Shown here one piece after another: positions 9,679-19,807 of a stretch of DNA of 64,000 nucleotides. Position numbers and translations under genes: made by a program. Within the stretch, counting starts at the first letter, position 1, and each line of letters opens with the position of its first letter. The notes beneath the pieces are model-generated. The model did no database searches and was not told the DNA's origin. It saw only the letters and a list, made by a program, of their open reading frames with translations. Location: NCBI GenBank assembly GCA_022702705.1, contig CM040421.1, forward strand, positions 59,746,621 to 59,810,620. Reading direction: 5' to 3'. The stretch comes from Papilionanthe hookeriana x Papilionanthe teres. Its lineage: Eukaryota; Streptophyta; Magnoliopsida; Asparagales; Orchidaceae.

Positions 9679-11424
9679 ATGTCGAGCGGCGGTCGGTCTT
9701 GAACTTTAAGAATGGCGTAAGCCTCGCACTCGATGAAAAGAGGGTGAAAGATGGAGCGATAATCGAGATCGACTCGCATTTCGCACCAACAGAGCCTACA
9801 AGACGAGGAAAGTGATCTGGTCCCGGCTGACCGAGAAGAATCGCCTCGACATACAAGGATGAAAGTGGGTGGCCCAAGCCACCAATCCAAAGAACAAGAA
9901 AAGAAAGACAAATATTGAAGAAGATAAGAAAATGAAGTCTGTAGTCGCTACAGCAGAGGGCAGGCTTGTCAGCGCCGCGCCCACAGAGATTCAAGAAGTT
10001 CGGAGAGCTACTCTCACAGCAACGCAACGAAGAAATAAGAATCGCCGTATCCGTAAGATGTTGACGAAACTAGCTGCGGATCAGCACGACGAGGCAGTTG
10101 CTAATGTCAGTGCATACACTTCAAGGACACCGGTTCACCAGGAACCAGAAGAAAGGAGGCCAACTCCTAGGATAACAGAAAGAACCAGGGAAATCTCACA
10201 AAGACCAGAAGAAAGAAGGCTACTACGCCACCGGATAGAACCACCAGTGATGCATGACCTTGTTGCGAAGCAACCCCGGGGATGTCCCGACGTACATCAT
10301 CCCCGAGGAGCCGAGGTATGCAGGAGAACGTGAAGGGATCGAACCATACATCCCACAATATGTCACAAGGCCTCGCCATCCGCGATCATTCCGAATACGA
10401 GCCGGAGAGAATGCAAAATGTTGAAAAGAAAACCTTCGAATACTTTGAAAGGATTAGAGGCGAAGAATCAATATACCGGAGGGCCTCGAATTACATACGG
10501 ACGTATTCTCGTAGTATGAGCAAGCAAGAATCGTGGATTGCATCCGGGATTTAAAAGACCGGGCCGAGCAGCCGCCTAAGGGAAAACACATACTCGTAGC
10601 CCCGGAGATGGATGCCGTGGAAAGGAAGAATCACAATACAATGTGGATGTCGTTACAACTTCGTCGAGGACAGAAGGGAAACCCGCCGGAATACTCCGTC
10701 ATGGGCAAGTGGACCCGATGCCATTAGTCATCAAGAGAATGGTAAAGAGATCGATAACATGGAGGGTACTCGCCACAGACCGCATACCCAATACCGCATC
10801 ATCAACATCTACAAGCAAGGTGACCGTATACCCCCACACATCGATCACCATGATTTTGTCAGCCTTTCGCACGCCTCTTTCCCGAGCGAGTGCAACATCA
10901 TGTTCGGATCCGACCTCCGGATAACGGGCCCGTGTGAGTTCCGAGGGCCGCTGAAGATACCACTACCGGTAGGTTCCGTCATGATACCGAAGGGTAACGA
11001 GCGTATATCGCCAAGCATTGCATACCAGGAGTACCAATGAAGAGGATTTCGCTCACGCTCGTAAGGATGGACGACGTAAAGATACCTTACCATTTCCAAC
11101 TGTACCCGGAGCTAGAGAGCCTCCGGCCTTACGAGCCGCGAGTTACATGGAAAATATCACACCTCCAATGTACATCCATACGGCATCCTTGCCAAGGATG
11201 GCTTGGAAGGTGATGTTATCGACCATGTATCTCACTATTCGACATGGACTTTCGACGTATGCTTCTTTAGATGGATCAACAAAGATCATACACAATCCGT
11301 TTCGAGTCTACATGGATTGTATGAAATATATTCCGCATCAAGATGTATGATGTATCTTCTACATGATTGGAATGAAAGTGACCATGTCACATTTTTCGCC
11401 TTCACCTCTTTTAGTGCAAATTGA
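9679..11424 (+). CDS. AlkB-like (ALKBH9/10-type) 2OG-Fe(II) dioxygenase ORF, element 1, frame-broken
   Basis: Predicted RNA N6-methyladenine demethylase carried by the retrotransposon. The start MSSG-type ATG follows the splice-acceptor-like CAG. The N-terminal ~100 residues (FKNGVSLALDEKRVKDGAIIEID) match no family I know. A basic stretch RRNKNRRIRKML (about 10030-10060) could bind RNA or act as a nuclear signal. The dioxygenase domain spans about 10475-11095. It has IINIYKQGDRIPPHIDHHDF with the H-x-D iron pair (His 10837-10839, Asp 10843-10845), then PLPVGSVMIPKG, the distal His (11016-11018) in KHC, and an RIS motif just after. A tail of about 110 residues follows. Frame breaks include one at 11001-11004 (GCGTAT where the family has GCAGAT). 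An alternative end is 11441. Confidence 0.88.
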
Positions 11425-11467
11425 TTGGGAAACGCCGTTAAAGTTAAATGAACTTCGGACAAAGAAC

Positions 11468-11523
11468 GTAAAAGAAAAAAAAAAGATAAAAGAAAACTTT
11501 CTAAAAAAAAATCTAAAAAAAAA
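11468..11523 (+). other. A-rich tract between the AlkB ORF and the LTR; candidate polypurine tract, element 1
   Basis: A run of A with scattered G, two short pyrimidine breaks and then nine A residues directly precedes TGACAAAC. It could be the plus-strand priming polypurine tract, with the LTR starting at TG (11524). It could also be a relic of a poly(A) tail from the mRNA that delivered the AlkB ORF. The same tract occurs at 36500-36559 and, as poly-T, at 54370-54450. Confidence 0.45.
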
Positions 11524-11859
11524 TGACAAACACCAAATTCACATGAACATTAAATAAACAACAAAATAAAATTTGAATCATTAAAGGATAAATAAAATCA
11601 ACAAGAATGTTAAATCAAATTCTCAATCGAATTTCGAATCCAATCTCGATCAAACTTCAAATTTCATCTTTCCAAATTTCAAATCTCAGTCAAATTTCAA
11701 ATTTCAAAATTCGATCTTCCGTATCTTAAATCACAAATCAAACTCATCCTTCCAAATTTCAAATTCAATCTTTCCAAATTTCAAATCAAATCTCAATCAA
11801 ATTTCAAATTCGATCTTTCCAGATCTCACATCAAACCTCACATCAAATTCAAACCTTTA

Positions 11860-12745
11860 GGTCGAGGATTTTACATCCAAGACTGCACTGCTTTAGGATT
11901 CTCTTCCTATTGCACTGAAATACATCAATTCAAACTTTTGGGTCGAGGATTTTACATCCAAGACTGCACTGCTTTAGGATTTTCTTCCTATCGCACCGAA
12001 ATACATCAAATTCAAACTTTTGGGTCGAGGATTTTACATCCAAGACCGCACTCGCTTTAGGATTCTCTTCCTATTGCACTGAAATACATCAATCCAAACT
12101 CTTGGGTCGAGGATTTTTACATCCAAGACTGCACTGCTTTAGGATTCTTTTCCTACTGCACTGAAATACATCCAATTCAAACTCTTGGGTCGAGGATTTT
12201 TACATCCAAGACTGCACTGCTTTAGGATTCTTTTCCTATCGCACCGAAATACATCCAATTCAAACTCTCGGTCGAGGATTTTACATCCAAGACCGCACCG
12301 CTTTAGGATTCTCTTCCTATCGCACCGAAATACATCAATTCAAACTTTCGGGTCGAGGATTTTACATCCAAGATCGCACTCGCTTTAGGATTCTTTTCCT
12401 ATCGCACCGAAATACATCCAATTCAAACTTTTGGGTCGAGGATTTTACATCCAAGACCGCACTCGCTTTAGGATTTTCTTCCTATCGCACCGAAATACAT
12501 CAATTCAAACTTTTGGGTCGAGGATTTTACATCCAAGATCGCATCGCTTTAGGATTCTCTTCCTATCGCACCGAAATACATCAAATTCAAACTCCCGAGG
12601 TCGAGGATTTTACATCCAAGACCGCACTCGCTTTAGGATTCTTTTCCTATCGCACCGAAATACATCAAATCAAACTCTCGAGGTTACGGATTTTACATCC
12701 AATACCACATTACTCCGAGATCTTTTCTCATCGTAATGACTCAAT
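11860..12745 (+). repeat. Minisatellite, ~82-bp unit, about 10-11 copies, element 1
   Basis: Units start at GGTCGAGGAT at 11860, 11941, 12023, 12105, 12188, 12270, 12351, 12434, 12516 and 12599, with a degenerate last unit at 12682 (GGTTACGG). Periods are 81-83 bases. Because 82 is not a multiple of three, the apparent ORFs inside (repeating SRILHP / FTSKT) are by-products. Most differences between units sit at CTG sites (CTG, CCG or CTCG). Ogre-type elements are known to carry tandem repeats 3' of pol. Confidence 0.92.
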
Positions 12746-12949
12746 CCAATCGATTCGATCTTCTTTTGGGGTTGAAGATGTTACATCTAAAACTTCAAAA
12801 ATTCCAATTTTCATTTCAAATCAAATTCCTTCAAATTAATTCGACAAACTTCAATCTAAATCGAAACTCCAAATTGAAATCTAAACTCACGCATCGTGAC
12901 TTCGAACATGAAATAAAATAAAATCTAAATCGAAATTCTCCCGCATCAT

Positions 12950-13210
12950 GTGATTTGGGATTCACCTCCTTTTCCTTTCCCCGCCGAGAGTTCAAGAATC
13001 TCCAGCCGTAGATATACTTGACGCTCCCCGACGGAAATTCTTCTACTTCGTCCTAAGTTTGTTACTTGGACATCCGTGTTGGTTTCGTTGATCGCTTCGG
13101 CCAACACCAATACGTGCGGTGTGCTCCGTCACCACCACACCTATTGGGGGTCCATTTGTCGACCTCATTTTCGATGAGGTCTTCTCTTCTTCTCTTTAGT
13201 ACTTAGGATC
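12950..13210 (+). other. Conserved non-coding segment after the array, element 1
   Basis: A stretch of mixed base composition, rich in CT, found with high similarity at 38135-38395 and inverted at 52910-53180. No conserved frame covers all three copies. It may belong to the U3 part of the LTR. I see no motif that fixes a role. Confidence 0.4.
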
Positions 13211-13679
13211 TAAACTTCAGTTTTTCCTTTCGACTATCTTAGAGGACTAGAATCGGGACCCACCTTTTAGAAATTCAAACCACTTCTTAACTCCCCGCAA
13301 ACTCCACAAACTCGACTATAGACCCCTAATCACCTAGAGGGTTGAAATCAAATGTGGAAGTTTAAAGGATGAGTTCCTATAGGACTCTTTCGGCCTTAGA
13401 TCGCCCCCGGCGGCCCGGTCCGGTAAAGGGCCGACTTACACATACACTACACCTATGCACTACACTTTCACACACCTCCTAAAAACACACCCATACCTGA
13501 CTTGACTTCCCGACTCATGTAGGTGATTCACATGGATGGTCCTTAACCCCTAAGCCCTCGGCTAAGAGGGTTAGGAACAACATAGCTGAATGCCTCAAAT
13601 GAGTCCCTTCATGGCTCATGTGGGCTTGATATGACTTCATGGCTCAACAAAAATGATTTCATTTCACTTACATCCACCC

Positions 13680-14960
13680 AACCTTCAATTTTCCAAATTT
13701 TCAATTTTTGACCCCCGGGACCCTACACCCACCAACCCTACCAAATGCCCTTGAAACTACCCAAAACCCTCCAAAATTTCCAAATTACCCAAAATTCCTC
13801 AAAACCATTCCTAAACATTTCCACATTACTCAAATTGACCATTCCTAGCCAAAAATACCAAAAATTCCAAGAATACCCCCCCAATACCTTCCAAATACCC
13901 AAAATACCCCTTTTCGACCCAAAAATCCAAAAATTCAGAAAATTCCCATAAAATTCCAGAAAATCCCAAATATTCCCAATTTCATTTTGTTCAACTACAC
14001 CATGGGCCAATTTTGTCAATTTACCCCACTTTTGTCAAAACCCCCAATTCACCCATTTTAACCCAAAGTAAACCCAATGTCAAACCAAACCTACTCAATT
14101 GACCCAAATTCTGGTCCAATTCAATTCTAAACTTCAATTCAACATCCCCAACACCAATCTAGACCAAAGCCAAGCTTAATTTGATTGAAATTTGGGTCCA
14201 ATTTCACTTTTGGCCTTAAAGCCCAATTTGGACCCATGACCCAAACCTAACCCAAACTCACCCATTTCAACTCCAATTAACCCCAAGTCTTTTCCAAACC
14301 TTCCTTGACATCCCCATAAACAAAACACTAACATGATTTGCCCAAAACTTTGATCCAAACCCCACTCAAATTCAACCCAAAATCAAAAAGCCCAATTTTG
14401 ACCTAAACCTAAGCCTCAGCCCAAATGAGCCCAAATCCTAAAATCAAAACCCATCAAAGCCAAAATCTCTTTGAGACACTCCTATAAACATCTCCCAACA
14501 TTAATTTTACATCAATTTCAACTCTAGCCCAACTTTGGCCCATGGTAGCCCATTTTGACCCACCTTAGCCACTTCACCAAAGGAAGCCCAAATTCAACCC
14601 AATTCAAACCCAAATCACTACCAACTTGCTTCAAATCACTCATGACCCATCCATGAGCTAAAACCAACATTTGTTTGGCCCAATCCTTCACAAATTTCCC
14701 ATCCATAAATTTATTTCCAAACCAAAAGCCCACTTTCCTAAACCTTCCTAAAAAGCCCAAACTTCATGCCAAGGCCCATATGACAAATTCTTATCATCAT
14801 ACCCTTAATTAAAATCATCCCTAAGTTCAAATCAATCATCAAATGGTTCCAAATCAAGCCTCATGCCAAATTACCCCCTAAATGTCAAATATTTCTAAAA
14901 CCCTTTTTTCATGAAACAAGTCAACTTTTTTCAAGCCAAATGCAAGCCATGCAAGCCATA
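13680..14960 (+). repeat. G-poor, C/A-rich strand-asymmetric tract, element 1
   Basis: Over about 1.3 kb the plus strand contains very little G and consists largely of CCCAAA-, CCCAATT- and ACCC-like words. The tract is conserved in element 2 (38880-40310) and, as G/T-rich DNA, in element 3 (51185-52440). There are no supported genes. The antisense frames that stay open here reflect the lack of stop codons in such skewed sequence. Confidence 0.7.
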
Positions 14961-15517
14961 GACAAGCCACATGAAGCCATGAGGGCTTTGACTTGTCATT
15001 AGTCCATTTATGGCAAGGGAAGGGATCTCTTTCTTAAACCTTTCTTAAGCCCTTTTTACCTTAAACATGATACACTCTAAACCACACTTTGCCACCTAAT
15101 CTTTGATGTAGACTTCACCACTCTTTCGTAGGTCGACTCACCTGATCCTCTCAGCCCAAAATCGAGCCATGGGAAGGTGCACCCAACCCAAACTAGTGGG
15201 TTGACCAAATTGAAGCCAAAATGACCTCTTCCCCATTCCATTTTAATTCAGCTCACTTTACACATGGCAAACCACCAATTGCCTTCACAAACATCAAGCC
15301 CCGACCCACCCGAGCCTCGAGGGTGACCCATGCTGCCGGCCGACGCACCCCTGGCCGCCGGAAAACTCCATGGCCGAGACATGGGGAGAAGCCAAACTTT
15401 GGAATTCCACCTCGTCGAGCCGCCCCATCCCCGATGGTCATTGTAGCCGTTCTTCTCTCGCTCGAAGCAGACTGATCCCAAGCCATAACTCCCCCCGGGA
15501 GGCCCTCCAGCCATGCC

Positions 15518-15525
15518 TATTTAAA
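15518..15525 (+). promoter_or_regulatory. TATA box of the LTR promoter, element 1 3' LTR
   Basis: TATTTAAA followed by CACCACC occurs at the same place in every LTR copy seen (20592, 40725 and minus 50737). It sits at the start of a locally GC-rich stretch inside an otherwise AT-rich LTR, as expected for a pol II core promoter. Transcription would start about 30 bases downstream, near 15550. Confidence 0.6.
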
Positions 15526-15950
15526 CACCACCCCCTCACGGCCATGAGAGGAGAGTTGCACAAACCTTGCCAAAACTCGCCAAAATTGTTCCGTACCCCT
15601 CCTCATACACGCAGCACTTGATCCTCGGTGAGATCCCCCGCCATTTCTTCTCCGCGAGCTCAATTTCGTAGTCGAAATCCAAGCCCAAAACCAGGACACT
15701 TCCCCACAGTGAACCAATCCCCAAATTGATTGGTCCTACACCTTCACCGGACCAAGGGAAGGTGTCCACCAACGAAAAGCCCCATCTCCAGAGCCACCCG
15801 GCTTGCTCCGGACTCCAAGCTTTGTGATCAGCCGTGGTCGAAGTTCAACCTAGACAATTCACTGCATCAGGAGACTTCATCCGGAGCTCGCCGAGATCCA
15901 ATCGAAGGTGCAACAACTCTCGGATCGAAGCTTCACTTCTCCGAGCAAAG

Positions 15951-15956
15951 GTATGA
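15951..15956 (+). promoter_or_regulatory. Candidate 5' splice site in the LTR leader, element 1 3' LTR
   Basis: GAGCAAAG followed by GTATGA fits a plant splice donor and lies ~430 bases below the TATA box, exactly where the GC-rich stretch passes toward AT-rich, intron-like sequence. It is conserved at 21028, 41160 (GTACTG) and minus 50305. In a 5' LTR it could join to the acceptor before the AlkB ATG. Confidence 0.4.
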
Positions 15957-16104
15957 GCTAACTCTTCATCCCGAGCTTCGGAGATTCTCCATTTTAAATG
16001 CCTTAATTTCAATGCATGTTTACCGTATGGATGTGTTCGTCTCTTCAAGACGAATCCATGGAGCATAAGAACACGAAAATCCATCGAGAATCGAGCGAGT
16101 TCTT

Positions 16105-16330
16105 AGGGTTGGAGTGCGGACGGTCACGGGATCACACCGGCCATGGACGATGAACGGATGCCGTCCATTTAATACACGCGCGGACGGACGGCTCAGATGG
16201 CGTCGGACCAGGAGACGGTACGAGAACCGCGGGGCCCGGGTTGCTGACTCAGATGGCGGCGTCGAATGGGAGCGCGCCACGCGGCATTTCGGAGCTGCCG
16301 AGGATGCGCTGGCGCCGCGTCACTTAAGTA
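16105..16330 (+). other. GC-rich island in the LTR, element 1
   Basis: About 225 bases of CG-dense sequence (words like GGACGGCTCAGATGGCG and GGCGCCGCGTCACTTAAGTAG) sit between AT-rich blocks. The island recurs at 21190-21420, 41320-41545 and minus 49925-50160. The role is unknown. It could be a methylation-sensitive or enhancer-like module. Confidence 0.5.
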
Positions 16331-18119
16331 GATAAATAGGAAAATTTTCTATTTATTTAATTCCCGAACTTGAAAAATCCATATCTTTGTGTAGAAAAAT
16401 CACAAAAATGAAATAAAAATACCCCTCGCTTCGCAGTGAACGTGAGGAGAATAATGTGGAAAAGAAATTAATTAATTTCATCAAGTATTTTATTTTTAAT
16501 AATTTAATTACTCTCTGCATAAATTTAATTCTCCATGCATTCATACAATTCACCATGGCATGAGACCATAGGGCTTTTGAAGCCTCCGAACTTGGGGACA
16601 TTCTCCGAATTTTCCAAGGTCGAGGCCATCTCTCGTGAAAAGTTATTGATTTTTCAAATGCATGTTGCTCGTTTTAAGTATTTTAATTTCAAAAATTAAC
16701 ATGTTGTGAAATAAATTCTAGGAAAATTTGGTGATGTTCCTTATGACCGTAGAACCCTAGGAAAAATAGGACTTGAGTTAATTCACTCAGATTAACCCTA
16801 ATCGGCTTAAACACCCAAAATAGGTTTCTAATTAATTAAAGTTAACCATAGATCAAATTGACTTGAAATCAATTCTCCACTGACCTTTAGGGTCAGAGGA
16901 ACCCATCATAAAAATTTGAGGTCAATTGGACTTGTTAGCCCCACTAATCGGGTTGATTAAGCCACTTAGCCATTTTAAACTTTAAAAATTCATAACTTTC
17001 AAAATATCTTTCAAAAATTCACCCAATTGGTTTTGGAGTCTCTCTGATATCAGGGGAGTTCAGGAAAATTAAAATTTCAATTTTCTAAAAAAGTTGATTT
17101 TTAATATTATTTTAATATTTTTAATAATTAAAAAATAATAAAAATCACAAAAATAATAAAATTCACCAAAATGTCATATTTTGAATTTTAATCACTTAGG
17201 AACAAGTCCCATATTTTTCCTAGGTCTATTTAGTGAGATATTAATTTTTAAAGCTCTAGGGTAATTTTAAAAATTAAAAAATGTATTTTCTAGCATTTTC
17301 ACCAAAATAATTATAATAAATCAAAGAAAAATCAAAAAATTGCAAAGTTTGGTTCTCTGGAATCCTTGACATCAGAGAGAATTTTAAAAATTATAAAATT
17401 TATTTTTCAACATTTATTTTATTTTTAAATTAATTAATACTCCAGAACTTAAAATAATTCTAATAAATAAAATATAAATCAAAAAATTACAAAATTTGGT
17501 CCAAGTGGTCCTCTGGTCATTAGGAGTGTCCCCTAATTTTCTTAAGGACAGAAACTTTCCCTTGGTCATGTCATTGAATTTTCTTTGGAAATTCCTATTT
17601 TCTACTAAAAATAATTATATAAATAAATTAAATACAGAAAAATCACATTTTCTCCTCTCATGTCTTTATTGACATATGAGTGAAGTCTCATAAAAATTTC
17701 AAGTTCATTTGAGTTCAATTTAGTGAGTTATGAAATTATTAAGCTTAGAGGGCAAAATGGTAATTAAAATTTTAACCCTTAATTAAAATTTTAGGTTTAA
17801 TGAAAATTAACAAATAAAATATTTTGATCCTAATCTGATTTGATGATTGAAATTTAAATAATTAAAGGGTAGAAACCCATTGAACAATTTAAAATGATTA
17901 AACTTTAATTAAATAATTAATTAAATTTGGAAGAATAATAAATTTGGAATTATTAAAATAGGGATATTATTAGGAAGAGATTTATTCTTTAATTTAAAAC
18001 TCCCTAAATTAATCATCTCATCAATACTTAACTCTTAATTAAAATGATAACTCAAATTTAAAATATTAAAAGACTTAATCATTAAACTAAAATTAAATCA
18101 TTAAACTCTTTCAGAAAAA

Positions 18120-18465
18120 TGTCAATTAAATTAAATTAAATTAAATTAAAAAATTAAATTAAACTAAGTAAATTAAATTAAAATTAAATTAAATTAAATT
18201 AAGATTAAAAGTTGAATTAAATTAAATTAAATGAATTAAATAAATAAATTAAATTAAATTAAAATTAAATTAAATTAAATTAAATTAAATTAAATTAAAT
18301 TAAATTAAAAATTAAATTAAATTAAATTAAAATTAAATTAAACTAAATTAAGAAATTAAATCAAATAAATTAAATTGAATTAAATTAAATCAAATCAAAT
18401 TAAAATTAAATAAATTAAATTAAAATAAGTTAAATTAAATTAAATTAAGTTAAATTAAATAACCT
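18120..18465 (+). repeat. AAATT-type microsatellite in the LTR, element 1
   Basis: About 345 bases of imperfect AAATT/TTAAA pentamer repeats with occasional 4- or 6-base phase slips. It is present in every LTR copy (23210-23495, 43330-43625, minus 47805-48135) with different lengths. It lies downstream of the promoter, so it would be transcribed. Confidence 0.9.
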
Positions 18466-19807
18466 CACTTAAGACATGAAGAAATAAATCTAAAATAACT
18501 TCAACACTATTCCAAATTTAAATCATTAATTTGAACTTAAATTTGAATCACAAATCATTAAATATCATTTTGCCCTTAGGAGCCTTAGTTATTATAACTC
18601 CTAAATAGTAACATTAAAATGAAATGTTACTTCACTTATAGGACATTCAAATGTCCTAGTTCACCGAAAGCAAGTTAACAAAACTCGAAAACCTCTGACG
18701 ATTGATTCATTTACACAATTAAATTCATTCGGACTTAAAACAATCCTAGAAATATTGAAAAGATGTTTAAGATTCTTCTTAAGCACTTCCTCAATATGAT
18801 AGGATATTTACAAGAACAATCGAACTTAATCGTTCTTCGATGAAGAAAATCGTCTGCAAACCAAAAACACAAAGAACCTAGACGTCATAGGAAATGACTA
18901 GCTATAGGATTAGGAACTTGGTAGAAAACCATAAACCTTTTCCCTTAGCTTTACTCTAGGAACTTGCTTAAATATTCTAACTGTGTTTTAAGTGCACTTG
19001 AATGACGGGAAGACCCTCCAGTACGCTTTTATTTTATTGCAATTTATTTTATCGCAATTTATTTAATCGCATCGCATTTATTTTTCTTGCACGATAAACA
19101 ACAGCTGCATGAAAACCCACACCTTTAGGACAGTAAACCAAAACCGAAACCCATAACTAAATTAAAAGACACTACAAGATAAAATTCACCTCCACAACAT
19201 TTCAAAATATAAGACAACTCAAAATTTAATCACAAACAAAACACAAAACTACAATTACAACTAAATTAAAACGTCTCGTTGAATGATCGGGAATACCTCG
19301 GATGATGTAACCCACGTGTTGCTAACGGGATTTCCCACGGTCTAAATGAAAGTGCGGAACTCATTTAGTCGAGTTTAGCAAATTCATCTGGACTAAGTGA
19401 ATTCGATGAAAATAACTGGTGCCGGGACGACGGAACCGCGGGATCTTAATCGGTTCCGTTTTATCAACTTTAAGATCTGTTTTAATTAAAATATAAAAAA
19501 AAAACACTTGGAAATTAAGACTTCTCTAAACCAAACACTTCTCTCATCTCTCGATTTATGATTTCTAAAACTAAACCTCTCGCAACAACAAGGAGCTCGG
19601 AGCATGGTGGGCAAGACGACCATCGTCGTCAAGCAAAACTCGAACCTACTTCAACAGAAACTTTCCTAGAATTAAACAACAAAGCCATAGACTTCGAGGT
19701 AGTTTGCCTAGTGCAACATAAATCCTCAACTCTTCGTTAGGCATTTCGTATTGCAAATTAAGCCCTAACCGGTCTTAGGATTCCGAGGTAGTCGTCCGAT
19801 ACGACAT

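Larger units (their letters stand above)
1..19807 (+). mobile_element. Element 1: Tat/Ogre-like Ty3/gypsy LTR retrotransposon carrying an AlkB ORF
   Basis: The order read from the sequence is LTR end, tRNA-Arg PBS, gag, protease, RT, RNase H, second RNase H, integrase, AlkB-like ORF, A-rich tract, 82-bp array and a long LTR. The 5' LTR is cut by the window start and the 3' LTR by the N gap at 19808. Its LTR resembles that of element 3 more than that of element 2, for example in the segment starting near 15228. Gag-pol is one continuous collinear coding stretch with many small frame breaks. I call it Tat/Ogre-like because a second RNase H and a tRNA-Arg PBS are typical of that branch. The host species is not inferable. 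Confidence 0.93.
11524..19807 (+). repeat. 3' LTR region of element 1, truncated by the N gap
   Basis: This region is collinear with 36560-44965 of element 2 and, inverted, with 46010-54369 of element 3. From 15228 on it also matches the 5' LTR of element 2 (20308 onward), which proves that at least that part is LTR. The segment 11524-15227 could be LTR or 3' untranslated sequence, because the matching 5' LTR part is hidden in the gap. No protein-coding signal is seen: open frames inside follow repeats or base skew. The gap cuts the last ~750 bases. Confidence 0.75.

Noticed and set aside
9600..11424. Envelope-like gene, by analogy with other 3' extra ORFs of plant Ty3 elements
   Set aside because: There are no transmembrane segments or glycoprotein features, and the AlkB motifs are clear.
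9679..11424. Origin of the AlkB domain from a plant RNA virus
   Set aside because: The motif wording follows the plant ALKBH9/10 type rather than the shorter viral AlkB domains. A tree would be needed for a firm answer.
12185..12839. Repeat protein encoded by the 82-bp array (SRILHP / FTSKT repeats)
   Set aside because: The unit length is not a multiple of three, the frames change between units, and no start or regulatory context is conserved. The open frames are a side effect of stop-poor repeats.
13738..14760. Antisense ORFs in the G-poor tract
   Set aside because: They result from extreme base skew, which removes stop codons. They show no family motifs and no conservation of frame.
15221..16335. 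Host gene exons or an open reading frame in the GC-rich part of the LTR
   Set aside because: The segment is repeated in every LTR, its frames are not conserved between copies, and a non-coding leader exon plus island explains it better.
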